A DNA stretch of 64,000 nucleotides from positions 1,302,001 to 1,366,000 of the forward strand of contig NZ_OU745391.1 in NCBI RefSeq assembly GCF_916618895.1. The letters run 5' to 3'. This DNA is from Pseudoclavibacter sp. Marseille-Q3772 (lineage in GTDB: Bacteria > Actinomycetota > Actinomycetes > Actinomycetales > Microbacteriaceae). A program made the position numbers and the translations under genes. Numbering within the stretch: the stretch's first letter is position 1; each line of letters starts with the position of its first letter. The notes beneath the pieces were generated by a model. It searched no databases. It saw nothing but the letters and a program-made list of their open reading frames with translations, and was not told where the DNA came from. Of the stretch, positions 26,804 to 34,675 are shown in pieces.

Positions 26804-28636
26804 GTGATTCAGGCAGAACGCATTCTCGCGAACCGGTACCACATTGGTCGCCGGATCGGACGAGGCGGTATGGCCGAGGTGTATGCGGCAACGGATGAGC
26901 GTCTGGGTCGTCACGTCGCAGTGAAGCTGCTGCACACGAACCTCGCGACTGAGGAGAGTTTTCGCGCTCGGTTCCGGCAGGAGGCACAGGCTGCCGCGCG
27001 GATGACGCATCCGAGCATCGTGCGCGTATTTGACGCTGGCGAAGACACCTTTGTGCGCAATGACGGTTTCGAGATCGTCGTGCCGTACATCGTGATGGAG
27101 TACATCGACGGCCGCCAGCTGGTTGATTACATCGCCGAGGGTCCGCTCAGCAACGAGAAGATCGAAAAGTACATGTCGGGCATCCTCACCTCGCTCGAGT
27201 ACTCGCACCGTGCGGGTGTTGTGCACCGCGACATTAAGCCGGGCAATGTGATGATCTCCACGAGCGACGAGGTGAAGGTCACCGATTTCGGTATTGCCCG
27301 CGCGATTTCGGATACGGCCGGCACGATTGCCCAAACAACAGCGATTCTGGGAACGGCATCGTATTTTTCCCCCGAACAGGCGCGCGGTGAGCAGGTGGAT
27401 GGTCGTAGCGACCTGTATTCGGCCGGCATTGTGCTGTACGAGATGCTCACCGGGCGCGTGCCGTTCCAGGGCGACTCTGCGGTTGCGGTGGCGTATCAGC
27501 ATGTGACTGAACCGCCACGGCGGCCAAGCCAGCTGAACCCGCGCGTGTCGCCTGAGGTCGATGCAGTCGTGATGAAGGCGCTGGCCAAACGTGCGGATGA
27601 TCGTTACCAGACCGCTGCCGAGTTCCGCACCGAACTGCAGAACGCGTTCCGCGGGATCGCGCCCGCGCATGCGAGCGCAATGGCCGATTCGGAGCCAACC
27701 GAATTGTTCGGCCCCGGCCCGACTGCGGTGGATGCCACCGAGTCGGCATTGAATTCGATGCAGAACGATGACGACCGTGAACCGGATGTGCAGCGTCGAC
27801 CGCCGGCGATGTGGATTTGGGGTGCGATCGGTGTCGTTGCCGCAGTGGTGATCGGTGTACTCGTGTTCACGCTGCTATTGCCGAAGGACGGCCAATTGCC
27901 CGAGGCGAGCGTGCGGGTCCCGAATGTGGAAGGCATGTCGCTCGAAGAGGCAAAATCCTCACTTGAGGAGCTCGGCTTCGTGATTCGAGAAAAGACCGAG
28001 GCGAGCGATACGGTCGAATCTGACCACATCATCTCGCAGTCTCCGCCTGCCGACGCGTCCGTTGCCCGCGGTACGACCGTGACGCTCACGGTCTCCAGCG
28101 GTAAGGGCGAGTTGGAAGTTCCCGATATTAAAGGGCTGACGTTAGAGGAAGCGAAGGCCAAGCTCGAAGAGGTTGGTTTTAAGGCCGGTTCGGTTACCTC
28201 GGAAGATTCGCCGACCGTTCCTGAGGGGTCCGTAATTCGCACCGATCCGGATCAGGGATCGACGTTGAAGGCCGGCGAGACGGTGAACCTGTTTACATCA
28301 AACGGGCATGTCACGGTGCCGAGTGATCTTGAGGGCAAGCCCTTCGATGAGGTCGAGTCGGAGCTGGGCGAATTGGATCTGTCGATCACGCCGGTACCGA
28401 ATCCGAGCTGCCCGGAGACATCGGACCGAGAAGTTACGAACATCACGCCTACCGGTCGGGTGGAGCAGAAGTCAGATATTTCAGTGACGTACTGCTCAGG
28501 TTCTACTGCTCCAACGGAGCCGTCACAATCGCCGGATGATGACGATGATGACGACAATGACGACAACGGCCGCTGGGGCAATGATTCCGGTCAGCAACCG
28601 GGTGGTCCCGGCAATAATGGCCGAGGTCCACGCTAG
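26804..28636 (+). CDS. pknB: Ser/Thr protein kinase PknB with three PASTA domains
   Basis: 610 residues, GTG start preceded by TAGGAG. Kinase domain 12-275: GRGGMAEVY, Lys41, HRDIKPGN (Asp143), DFG (161-163), and the TGT-like activation loop TTAILGTASYFSPEQ. Membrane helix about 343-365; then three PASTA domains (about 376-440, 443-508, 512-565) that in relatives bind muropeptides or lipid II, and an acidic Asp/Asn-rich, Gly-rich tail. The 185-bp gap from pknA holds no gene, so pknB may also have its own promoter. Last gene of the conserved cluster; the accessory island follows. Confidence 0.94.
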   Translation: MIQAERILANRYHIGRRIGRGGMAEVYAATDERLGRHVAVKLLHTNLATEESFRARFRQEAQAAARMTHPSIVRVFDAGEDTFVRNDGFEIVVPYIVMEYIDGRQLVDYIAEGPLSNEKIEKYMSGILTSLEYSHRAGVVHRDIKPGNVMISTSDEVKVTDFGIARAISDTAGTIAQTTAILGTASYFSPEQARGEQVDGRSDLYSAGIVLYEMLTGRVPFQGDSAVAVAYQHVTEPPRRPSQLNPRVSPEVDAVVMKALAKRADDRYQTAAEFRTELQNAFRGIAPAHASAMADSEPTELFGPGPTAVDATESALNSMQNDDDREPDVQRRPPAMWIWGAIGVVAAVVIGVLVFTLLLPKDGQLPEASVRVPNVEGMSLEEAKSSLEELGFVIREKTEASDTVESDHIISQSPPADASVARGTTVTLTVSSGKGELEVPDIKGLTLEEAKAKLEEVGFKAGSVTSEDSPTVPEGSVIRTDPDQGSTLKAGETVNLFTSNGHVTVPSDLEGKPFDEVESELGELDLSITPVPNPSCPETSDREVTNITPTGRVEQKSDISVTYCSGSTAPTEPSQSPDDDDDDDNDDNGRWGNDSGQQPGGPGNNGRGPR

Positions 28637-28757
28637 TCACAGCTTCGGTGACCTACCTGCCAAGCTCGTAGATCTGAGTAGTGCACTCTGCTAATGAACG
28701 TAGTACTATTAGTGGGTCCGATTCTGACGCAGCTCCAATGTGGCCCATGTTAGGTGA

Positions 28758-29813
28758 ATGCAAGGCATGAAGAAAAGCGTTTACGCACTAATTACTCTCT
28801 TGGTTTCCGCGCTCTGCTTTGGCTTCAATTCACCACAGCCTGCCCAGGCTGATTCACGGCGCACCTGTCTCAATGTTCCCGGTCACATCAAGATTGAACC
28901 CGCACCGGTTAGTGAAGAACAGCTTCTCGAGCAGGGCATTACTGTTACGGTGGAGGGTCTGCCCCCTGGCGTTATTGGTCAAGCATTTGTAGCACGAGGC
29001 GAGCTTTATAACCTAGTTAACGAATTTTCGGACTATTACGACAGCGAACCTGCCTTCGCAGACCTAGCGAAGGAGATGCATGCGTACGGCCCCATGCTCG
29101 ACGAAGAGTCGGGGTTTACACACGCGGGCTATTTTATGACTGACAGCTCCGGGACCGCGTCACTTACCTTTGGAGGCACGCAAAACCAGAAGCAAACATT
29201 GACACTCCCATCCGAGTGGAAAGATTCTGGATACAGCCTGCACTACCTTGAACAAGAGCTTGCTCGCTTTCAAGAACGCGCCTGGGATCCTGTACTCCCG
29301 GAAAGTGAAACTGGATACGTTGGTAAATACTCAGTGCTTCTTCGAATCGATAGCCGTTTCAGCGCCCACGAACACTGGTTCGCAGACGATGGCGGGACGG
29401 TCCTCTCCATGAGTAGCGACCAGCTTGACGAGCACTTGGAGAAACTCAGGAATGAAGCTCTCCAGCGAGGGCTCTCGGAGGAGCTGAGTTGGATGTACGC
29501 CGGTGGCAAGGGCGCCCGTGCGGTGTGCAGCGAGTTCAGTGTGATTGAGAAGACGGAACCAACTCCGGAACCAACTCCGGAACCAACTCCGGAACCAACT
29601 CCGGAACCAACTCCGGAACCAACTCCGGAACCAACTCCGGAACCAACTCCGGAACCAACCATTCCGGCTAGCAAGCCCGAGAACGATCAAACCAGCGACC
29701 TCGCGGAAACAGGAAGCGACCTCATCGCTCCCGTCACCGCCGGCGCAATCACACTCGCAGCCGGAGCTTGGCTAGTCCTCCGCTCGCGACGGAACCCCAT
29801 GACTCGGAACTAA
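28758..29813 (+). CDS. Secreted wall-anchored surface protein A (LAETG sorting signal)
   Basis: 351 residues, or 348 if the second ATG (28767, MKKSVYAL) is used. A signal peptide ends near ...PAQA; the mature domain has conserved CLNVPGHI, EQGITVTVEGLPPGVIGQ, GYFMTD..GTASLTFGG and CSEFSVIE, shared with the proteins at 30685-31788 and 32751-34019. Then come eight EPTP repeats plus EPTI and a sorting signal LAETG followed by a hydrophobic helix and RSRR. LAxTG is the motif favoured by class E sortases, one of which is encoded at 35793. The function of the globular domain is unknown; adhesin or surface stalk is a guess. The last 292 bp lie inside a 333-bp inverted repeat shared with protein B. 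Confidence 0.85.
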   Translation: MQGMKKSVYALITLLVSALCFGFNSPQPAQADSRRTCLNVPGHIKIEPAPVSEEQLLEQGITVTVEGLPPGVIGQAFVARGELYNLVNEFSDYYDSEPAFADLAKEMHAYGPMLDEESGFTHAGYFMTDSSGTASLTFGGTQNQKQTLTLPSEWKDSGYSLHYLEQELARFQERAWDPVLPESETGYVGKYSVLLRIDSRFSAHEHWFADDGGTVLSMSSDQLDEHLEKLRNEALQRGLSEELSWMYAGGKGARAVCSEFSVIEKTEPTPEPTPEPTPEPTPEPTPEPTPEPTPEPTPEPTIPASKPENDQTSDLAETGSDLIAPVTAGAITLAAGAWLVLRSRRNPMTRN

Positions 29814-29854
29814 CACCGAATAAACGCCTGGGATATGGCCTATACACTGCTCCC
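29522..29854 (+). repeat. Left arm of 333-bp inverted repeat
   Basis: Matches the complement of 30644-30976 over 333 bp with no difference that I could find. It covers the 3' end of gene A (from VCSEFSVIE through all EPTP repeats, LAETG and the stop), 29 bp beyond it, and the first 12 bp of the IS remnant. Inside, 29556-29651 is eight tandem GAACCAACTCCG units encoding EPTP. Identity is far above that of the rest of genes A and B, which points to recent inverted duplication or gene conversion. Confidence 0.9.
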
Positions 29855-29871
29855 GACGAGTTGGACTGTTT

Positions 29872-30165
29872 TTCTCAGCGGCTGCAACTTTAAGGGTCTG
29901 GGTCCCATCCTGCGCATCGGGGATCACGCCCTTAAGCCGCTGTGGCAGCCGTCTGGTGTTGTATTCGTTGGCAGCGGTGGTGAGATCTTCTAACTGAGGT
30001 GAAGGTTTCACCGAGGTACATCTCGGCTCTTAGGTGGCCGAAGAGGTCTTCCATCAGTGCGTTGTCGTGGCAGTCGCCGTTACATGGCTCGAAGGTGTTC
30101 CTTGGTGCGCACTCACATACTCCGCCAGGATGCGTGTTGTGTTGGAAGGCTTGCTCGGTGTGCAT
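29872..30165 (-). pseudogene. IS3-family transposase (OrfB) C-terminal remnant
   Basis: One frame gives GDCHDNALMEDLFGHLRAEM, the conserved region around the last acidic residue of the DDE integrase domain. After ETFTS the match continues in another frame as LEDLTTAANEYNTRRLPQRL, the usual YNTRR..LKG ending of IS150-type OrfB. The shift is explained by one extra base near 29991. Upstream parts of OrfB and OrfA are not recognisable, and no stop follows in the expected place. Confidence 0.75.
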
Positions 30166-30643
30166 GCGTCAGCCGGGGGCTGGTGCAGGCTTTCCTCAGG
30201 GACGAGGCAGTCAATGCTATGAAGAAGGTGATATCGCTGTGGTGCGTGCGAAGACTGTGCCATCTCGGCAGGGCACATGCGCAATATGCGGTGTTGGGCC
30301 TCGAGCGTGACGAACACCTGGACCTTCAAGCGTGTCCTCGACTCCCCCAACTACTCTAGGCAACCATTTTCGGCAAGTAACCGCGCCACTTTACGGCGTG
30401 GTCCACCCCCTCGGTGAGGCCTTGAGCTTGGAGGATGCTTTAGGTCTGACTCTCGATCTCGGGTGTCATGCTTCGCCACCACCCTGACCCTAGGCCGGAC
30501 CCATCTCGTAACGATCTCATCAGCACTCAACTGGTACTCACAACTCCACTAATTCGTCCACGCTGAAGCTCGCTGAACGAACTACGTGAATGGATAACGC
30601 TGCTCCCCATTAGTCGACAACTGATCTATCAGGTCCACTCATG
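30166..30643. other. Decayed interior of the IS element, no intact gene
   Basis: No convincing coding frame. The minus strand has a short RRKVARLLAENGC-like stretch (near 30361-30400) that could be an old HTH remnant of an IS3 OrfB. A second GCTGCTCCCCAT, like the IS end, occurs at 30599-30610 and pairs with 30641-30652. Confidence 0.4.
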
Positions 30644-30976
30644 GGGAGCAGTGTATAGGCCATATCCCAGGCGTTTATTCGGTGTTAGTTCCGAGTCATG
30701 GGGTTCCGTCGCGAGCGGAGGACTAGCCAAGCTCCGGCTGCGAGTGTGATTGCGCCGGCGGTGACGGGAGCGATGAGGTCGCTTCCTGTTTCCGCGAGGT
30801 CGCTGGTTTGATCGTTCTCGGGCTTGCTAGCCGGAATGGTTGGTTCCGGAGTTGGTTCCGGAGTTGGTTCCGGAGTTGGTTCCGGAGTTGGTTCCGGAGT
30901 TGGTTCCGGAGTTGGTTCCGGAGTTGGTTCCGGAGTTGGTTCCGTCTTCTCAATCACACTGAACTCGCTGCACACC
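30644..30976 (-). repeat. Right arm of 333-bp inverted repeat
   Basis: Reverse complement of 29522-29854. Contains the 3' end of gene B with the same number of EPTP units (eight plus EPTI), the same LAETG anchor and the same 29 bp after the stop, then the IS end. The matching repeat count in a tandem array, normally quick to change, argues that the duplication or conversion is recent. Confidence 0.9.
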
Positions 30977-31788
30977 AGACTCGAAGAGTGGAAGTACAAA
31001 ATTTGCTGCGCAAACTCCATCGCATCGAACTCAGAGGCTCCATGGCGGCTGAATCTTTCAGCCATCTTCTCCACAAGATCTTGTTGCAGTTGATCGAGCT
31101 CCTCGTAGCTGTGGGCAAGTGTGACTTCGCCATCGTCCGAGAAGAAGCTAAAATAATTGTCTTCAAAAGGACTCTGAATTGAGACGAGCACGACATAGTT
31201 GCCGCGATAGCCGGCCTCATTCGCGGGAAGAGTCGATGTCCACCGGTATTCGTTGATTTCACTGAGCAAGCCTTCGAGTTCGGCACGGTCTCGACCCGAT
31301 TGCTCCCAACTTGGGGGCATCGTCAGCGGCTGATCCTGGGACTCTTGACCGCCAAAGGTAAGAGAGGCAGCGCCGTCGTCACCGGTAAGGAATAACCCTT
31401 GACTGATCACCTCTGCCGGTTCGGTTGACCCCGTCATCGGCATGAGTAGGGGAAGATCGTCAAACGTCTTCAGAAACCAGTCAGGGTAGTATTCTGCTTC
31501 TTCGTCGTCAAGAACGCTGTCTCTGTACAGCGGACCATATTGCTGGAGATTACCCGACAAAACGGTCACCGTTCCAACAACGTTTGGAGGCAAGCCCTGC
31601 AGATTAAAGGTTATTCCTTGTTCTTCTAGCTGCGATTCCGTAATGGGTGACGGGTTAGCCTGCAAATAGTTTGGCGCATTCAAGCATGCGGAGCTTTGGG
31701 CCTGCGCATTGGCTTCTGATGCGGGACTAACAGTCAGTCCCAACAACACTACGGTGATCACGGCGAGGGAGGAGATAAACTTCTTCAC
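30685..31788 (-). CDS. Secreted wall-anchored surface protein B (LAETG sorting signal)
   Basis: 367 residues, GTG start (31786-31788, then KKFISSL) without a clear ribosome site. Signal peptide ending near EANAQAQ; mature domain with ACLNAPNYL, EQGITFNLQGLPPNVVG, GLFLTGDDGAASLTFGG and VCSEFSVIE, a paralogue of proteins A and C. Two conserved cysteines, near each end of the globular domain, may form a disulfide. EPTP stalk, LAETG signal, hydrophobic helix and basic tail are identical to protein A at DNA level. Convergent with gene A across the IS remnant. Confidence 0.85.
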   Translation of the reverse strand: MKKFISSLAVITVVLLGLTVSPASEANAQAQSSACLNAPNYLQANPSPITESQLEEQGITFNLQGLPPNVVGTVTVLSGNLQQYGPLYRDSVLDDEEAEYYPDWFLKTFDDLPLLMPMTGSTEPAEVISQGLFLTGDDGAASLTFGGQESQDQPLTMPPSWEQSGRDRAELEGLLSEINEYRWTSTLPANEAGYRGNYVVLVSIQSPFEDNYFSFFSDDGEVTLAHSYEELDQLQQDLVEKMAERFSRHGASEFDAMEFAQQILYFHSSSLVCSEFSVIEKTEPTPEPTPEPTPEPTPEPTPEPTPEPTPEPTPEPTIPASKPENDQTSDLAETGSDLIAPVTAGAITLAAGAWLVLRSRRNPMTRN

Positions 31789-32157
31789 AACTATCTATTT
31801 CTTAGAATGCCGGCGACTGAAACCTGCGCCGGCTCGTCGTTTATTCGTGGCCTGTTTCTCAAACCAGTGGGTTACATGAGCATCGGCTGAGGCTAGTTCC
31901 AAGGCTATCAGCTATGAGCGACCTAGTCCTCGTCAGTTTCTCGCTGATACAACCGGGGCACGTCTTGACTGTTCTGGTCATCAACGGCTCTTCGCCATTC
32001 CGAAGCACGCGCGGCATAGTCTCTCTGACTCTTACTAGCTCTCCAACCACGCCCTCGGTCGTTGCAATGTGGTTCTGACAACGAACAGCGGTCCGCATTG
32101 TCGACAGTGTTGCCCACCGAAATCCGTGTCACCTCCGTGCCCCGTACTACGCGGCAC
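31789..32157. other. Gap without an intact gene
   Basis: 369 bp upstream of gene B. The minus-strand frame ending at 31923 has a coding-like stretch (SQRDYAARASEWRRAVDDQN) but no convincing start or family match; it may be the tail of a lost gene. I see no promoter I would defend. Confidence 0.35.
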
Positions 32158-32349
32158 TTACGGCCAGCGCGCGGCCGTAACCAGCTGCATCCCGACCGTA
32201 ATATCGTCGCCGGTCTTGAGGAAGGTCTCGTCAACCCAGGGGAACACCCACGTCACCATCGCGTACAGCACCGCGGCAATGAGCACCAGCATCACCAATA
32301 GTTTCACCGGCCAGGGGCCGGGAATCGCACGCCACAACGCTCCGTACAT
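32158..32349 (-). CDS. Small membrane protein, duplicate copy
   Basis: 63 residues (MYGALWRAIPGPWPVK...), one hydrophobic helix (about 16-40), identical to the copy at 35601-35792 except for the last two residues (WP versus LQ). It starts right after the duplicated tail of the sortase gene (32350-32436), so this is a copied fragment of the sortase locus. Relatives of this protein accompany class E sortases in Microbacteriaceae (from memory); role unknown. Whether this copy is expressed is unclear because it lacks the upstream sortase gene. Confidence 0.6.
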   Translation of the reverse strand: MYGALWRAIPGPWPVKLLVMLVLIAAVLYAMVTWVFPWVDETFLKTGDDITVGMQLVTAARWP

Positions 32350-32436
32350 CTAGTGCTCCGCTCCACCACCGGTGGTCGCCACCGTCATTGTTATTGCGCG
32401 CATCCACCGCGCCCTTAATCTCCGCCGGAGGCCCCT
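32166..32436 (-). repeat. 271-bp direct repeat, copy 1 (small gene plus sortase tail)
   Basis: About 98% identical to 35609-35878, in the same orientation, with a handful of substitutions and one 1-bp indel (GGTGGTCG versus GGTGTCG) that frameshifts the sortase fragment. Together the copies bracket 3.2 kb carrying surface protein C and the AbiF module, which could be lost by recombination between them. Confidence 0.9.
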
Positions 32437-32750
32437 ACGGACCGGCCGCTCTGATCGAGGAGTCGCCGGCGAGAAACACTGCCGGAACGCAGGGATGTTC
32501 GCGTCTGGCAAGGACGCTTTTCGTTACTACCGGAGCGAACGTTCTTACCGCTTCACGTTCAATCACGCATGAATTCTGATAAAATTTGGGGCGCGCGTTC
32601 CGTGTTTGGCACGTTGGCCGCACGGTTCACGGATGCCGAAATCAGTACCCGAAAAATGGCCTCTCACTACGACCATTACCGTACATGTAAGTGCGACCAT
32701 TGCGCTTGTCGCATACCCCCCCTCGCGTCGCTACTCCGACACAGGTCAGC
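32437..32750. other. Gap upstream of surface protein C
   Basis: 314 bp with no gene. Somewhat lower GC than its surroundings, with an AT-rich patch near 32570-32590 (TGATAAAATT) that could hold a promoter for gene C; not convincing enough to place. Confidence 0.3.
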
Positions 32751-34019
32751 ATGAAAGCGAATCAGATGAAAAAGATACTAAGTGCAGTCGCCGCCCTCTC
32801 TTGTATCATGATTGGCGCGTCATTCAGCCCTGCTGCGCCCGCACAGGCGCAAGCACAGACAGGCGCGTGCGTTGACGCTTCCGGCCACATCGGACTCGAC
32901 CCATCTCCGATCACCGTGACCCAACTCAAAGAGCAGGGAATAACCATCTCGGCCTCTGGCCTACCGGCAAATGCACTCGGTCAGGCCGTCATCGTCAAAG
33001 AAGACCTCCGCACCCTGTCTGAGATTTACTCCGAGTACTACCAGGACGAGAGAGCTGCTGCCGTGGCTGACTTCCTTAAGGTAGCGATGTCTCCGCTCCC
33101 AGCCGTCGGCTCCCAAGGTTTCGTTGACTGGGGCGACGAAAAGAATGAACACCTCGGTTACTTCATGACCGACGCTGAGGGGAACATGTCGCTCACGTTC
33201 GGTGGTAATGAGAAAAAGCAGCAGGAGTTCCCCATCCGGGCCATCTTGGATCAGTATGTCGCCGATGGATATCTGTCGGAGGAAGACATCGAAGACGATG
33301 CCGACTACTTTGATGAGCTCACCGAAGAGGTCGAAGCTAATGGCTGGTCGTCAACCCTCCCCGACTTCGAGGATGGCTACGAAGGCAACTACTCGGTCGC
33401 TTTTTTACTCGACAACTTTGTGACCGGGGACAGCTACCGATATTTTCTGTACGATGGCACGCTCTTCGCGACCGAATTTGAAAGTGAAGAGTCTTCCCAA
33501 CACCATGACCGCCAACTTGAACGCCTCATCGAAGCTGGGTTCTCGGAAGATGAAGCAGTCTATGCGGGTGAGGGGCTAGGGGCGGCAATTATGTGCACCG
33601 AGTTCACAGTGGTAGAAGACTCGGCGCCGAGCGAGAGTTCGACGCCGGAACCGAGCACCAGTCCGACGCCGGAACCAAGCATCAGTCCGACGCCGGAACC
33701 AAGCATCAGTCCGACGCCGGAACCGAGCACCAGTCCAACGCCGGAACCGAGCACCAGTCCAACGCCGGAACCGAGCACCAGTCCAACGCCAGAACCGAGC
33801 ACCAGTCCAACGCCAGAACCGAGCACCAGTCCAACGCCAGAGCCGAACAGCACCCCGTCACCTGCACCGAGTGCGCCACCAAGCGCATCCGTAGGCAGCA
33901 CCGGTTCGCTGCCACAAACCGGTGGCGATGTGTACGGCGTACTCACCGCAGGCGGAATTTTGCTTGCGGCCGGAGGAACACTTGTCGTTCTCGCGCGACG
34001 TCGCTCAGTGACACGATGA
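32751..34019 (+). CDS. Secreted wall-anchored surface protein C (LPQTG sorting signal)
   Basis: 422 residues from ATG 32751; a second ATG at 32766 (MKKILSAV) is possible. Signal peptide ending near PAQAQAQ; mature domain with ACVDASGHIGLDPSPIT, EQGITISASGLPANALGQ, GYFMTDAEGNMSLTFGG and MCTEFTVVE, paralogous to A and B. The stalk is different: nine EPSxSPTP units (33649-33840), then LPQTG, a hydrophobic helix and ARRRS. LPxTG rather than LAxTG suggests use of another sortase or relaxed specificity of SrtE. The domain is acidic (EEDIEDDADYFDE). Function unknown. Confidence 0.85.
   Translation: MKANQMKKILSAVAALSCIMIGASFSPAAPAQAQAQTGACVDASGHIGLDPSPITVTQLKEQGITISASGLPANALGQAVIVKEDLRTLSEIYSEYYQDERAAAVADFLKVAMSPLPAVGSQGFVDWGDEKNEHLGYFMTDAEGNMSLTFGGNEKKQQEFPIRAILDQYVADGYLSEEDIEDDADYFDELTEEVEANGWSSTLPDFEDGYEGNYSVAFLLDNFVTGDSYRYFLYDGTLFATEFESEESSQHHDRQLERLIEAGFSEDEAVYAGEGLGAAIMCTEFTVVEDSAPSESSTPEPSTSPTPEPSISPTPEPSISPTPEPSTSPTPEPSTSPTPEPSTSPTPEPSTSPTPEPSTSPTPEPNSTPSPAPSAPPSASVGSTGSLPQTGGDVYGVLTAGGILLAAGGTLVVLARRRSVTR
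33649..33840 (+). repeat. Tandem EPSTSPTP-coding repeats
   Basis: 24-bp units of the form CCGGAACCGAGCACCAGTCCAACG in frame in gene C; sequence drifts between units (ACC/ATC, ACG/ACA). They encode the Pro/Ser/Thr stalk expected to span the wall. Copy number is likely variable. Confidence 0.75.
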
Positions 34020-34052
34020 GCGATCAAGCCTAGGCCGCATTCCCGAGGGATG

Positions 34053-34081
34053 AGGCGTGGAGCCCCGAGCTCCACGCCTCT
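34053..34081 (+). terminator. Terminator of surface protein C gene
   Basis: Perfect 12-bp stem GAGGCGTGGAGC (34053-34064) and its complement (34070-34081) around a CCCGA loop, 33 bp after the stop codon, followed by TCTCGTTGT. Confidence 0.75.
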
Positions 34082-34564
34082 CTCGTTGTGCACCCAAGCA
34101 GTCGCACACCGTCGTGTGACGTTTCGAGGTGGTACCGTTGTCCCGTTATGCACAGCGGCGTGCCACACTCAAGTCTCGACGAAAGAACTCGGTGATGACG
34201 TGAAGCGACGGATCCAGCCCTTTTGAGAGCCCACGCCGCGCTGAACCGCATGGTTGACCGGGCCTTTGGCGCGCCTCGCACACGAGAAACGAACGAGCAG
34301 CGTTTGGAGGTCGTTTTCAAACCCTACGCTGAACTCACCGCTGGAACGTAGCCGTTCGGCGATGAGGCGGTCGCGTTGCCATCGCCCGATGCCCTCGAGT
34401 TCCAATACCCCGCGCGAGCGCTACGGGCGCCACGCCCCCGAAGCAACCAGCTGCATCCCAACCGTAATATCGTCGCCGGCACCAGACACGTTTCGCGGGG
34501 AAAAGTATGTGAGGCACAAGCCCTGTTACGCGGGGACTATGTATGAGTCTCGTCGTGACGTTGA
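34082..34564. other. Gap with gene remnant and third 3'-end repeat
   Basis: No intact gene. The minus strand carries a coding-like stretch (LELEGIGRWQRDRLIAERLR, about 34320-34405) that runs on without a recognisable family; probably a gene fragment. At 34443-34479 lies a 37-bp copy of the small membrane-protein gene's 3' part (listed separately). Confidence 0.4.
34443..34479 (-). repeat. 37-bp core repeat, third copy of small-gene 3' end
   Basis: Differs from 32176-32212 and 35622-35658 at only two positions. Read on the minus strand it encodes DDITVGMQLV and then its own ending ASGAWRP plus TAG. The three copies thus have three different 3' ends (TAARWP, TAARLQ, ASGAWRP), as expected when insertions occur at one site near a gene's 3' end and restore its frame. 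Copies 3 and 2 flank the AbiF module; copies 1 and 3 flank gene C. Confidence 0.8.
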
Positions 34565-34670
34565 CTAGACAACAACCTTGGCGTACCGTGGATCGAGATA
34601 GATCCCCGGTCAGGCCTCTCGTCCCGTAACGGACAATGCACAAATGACCGGGGCCTTTCATTTTCTAGGG
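34565..34670 (+). ncRNA. Candidate structured RNA upstream of abiF-like gene
   Basis: CCCCGGTCA (34604-34612) pairs perfectly with TGACCGGGG (34645-34653), enclosing a small hairpin GTCC/GGAC (34621-34634). A third stem GGATC/GATCC (34590-34605) overlaps the first by two bases, so alternative folds or a pseudoknot are possible. The T-rich CCTTTCATTTTC that follows suggests a terminator end. It ends within about 10 bp of the abiF-like ATG. Known biology: AbiF-family genes are reported with adjacent antitoxin-like non-coding RNAs; boundaries here are my estimate. It could instead be a simple attenuator. Confidence 0.55.
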
Positions 34671-34675
34671 AACTC

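Larger units (their letters stand above)
29843..30655 (-). mobile_element. Degenerate IS3-family element
   Basis: Bounded by inverted ends TACACTGCTCCC (29843-29854) and its complement (30644-30655); just inside, GAGTTGGACTGT (left) and GAGTGGACCTG (right, complement) resemble the CTGCCCCC..AGTTGGAC ends of IS3/IS150-group elements. About 813 bp, too short for a full element (about 1.2-1.5 kb). Only the 3' part of the transposase gene is recognisable, so the element has lost internal sequence. Both ends lie in the arms of the 333-bp inverted repeat, so flanking bases are mirrored and no direct target duplication is visible. Confidence 0.7.

Noticed and set aside
29270..29674. Antisense open frames of Gly-Val-Gly-Ser or Trp-Phe-Arg-Ser repeats across the EPTP region (also mirrored at 30808-31182)
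   Set aside because: They are the complement of the tandem GAACCAACTCCG units; the sense frame has a signal peptide, stalk and sorting signal, so the antisense frames are shadows.
34030..34405. Minus-strand frames between surface protein C and the RNA candidate as real genes
   Set aside because: One has a coding-like stretch but lacks a recognisable domain or start, and the other runs over the terminator; best treated as fragments.
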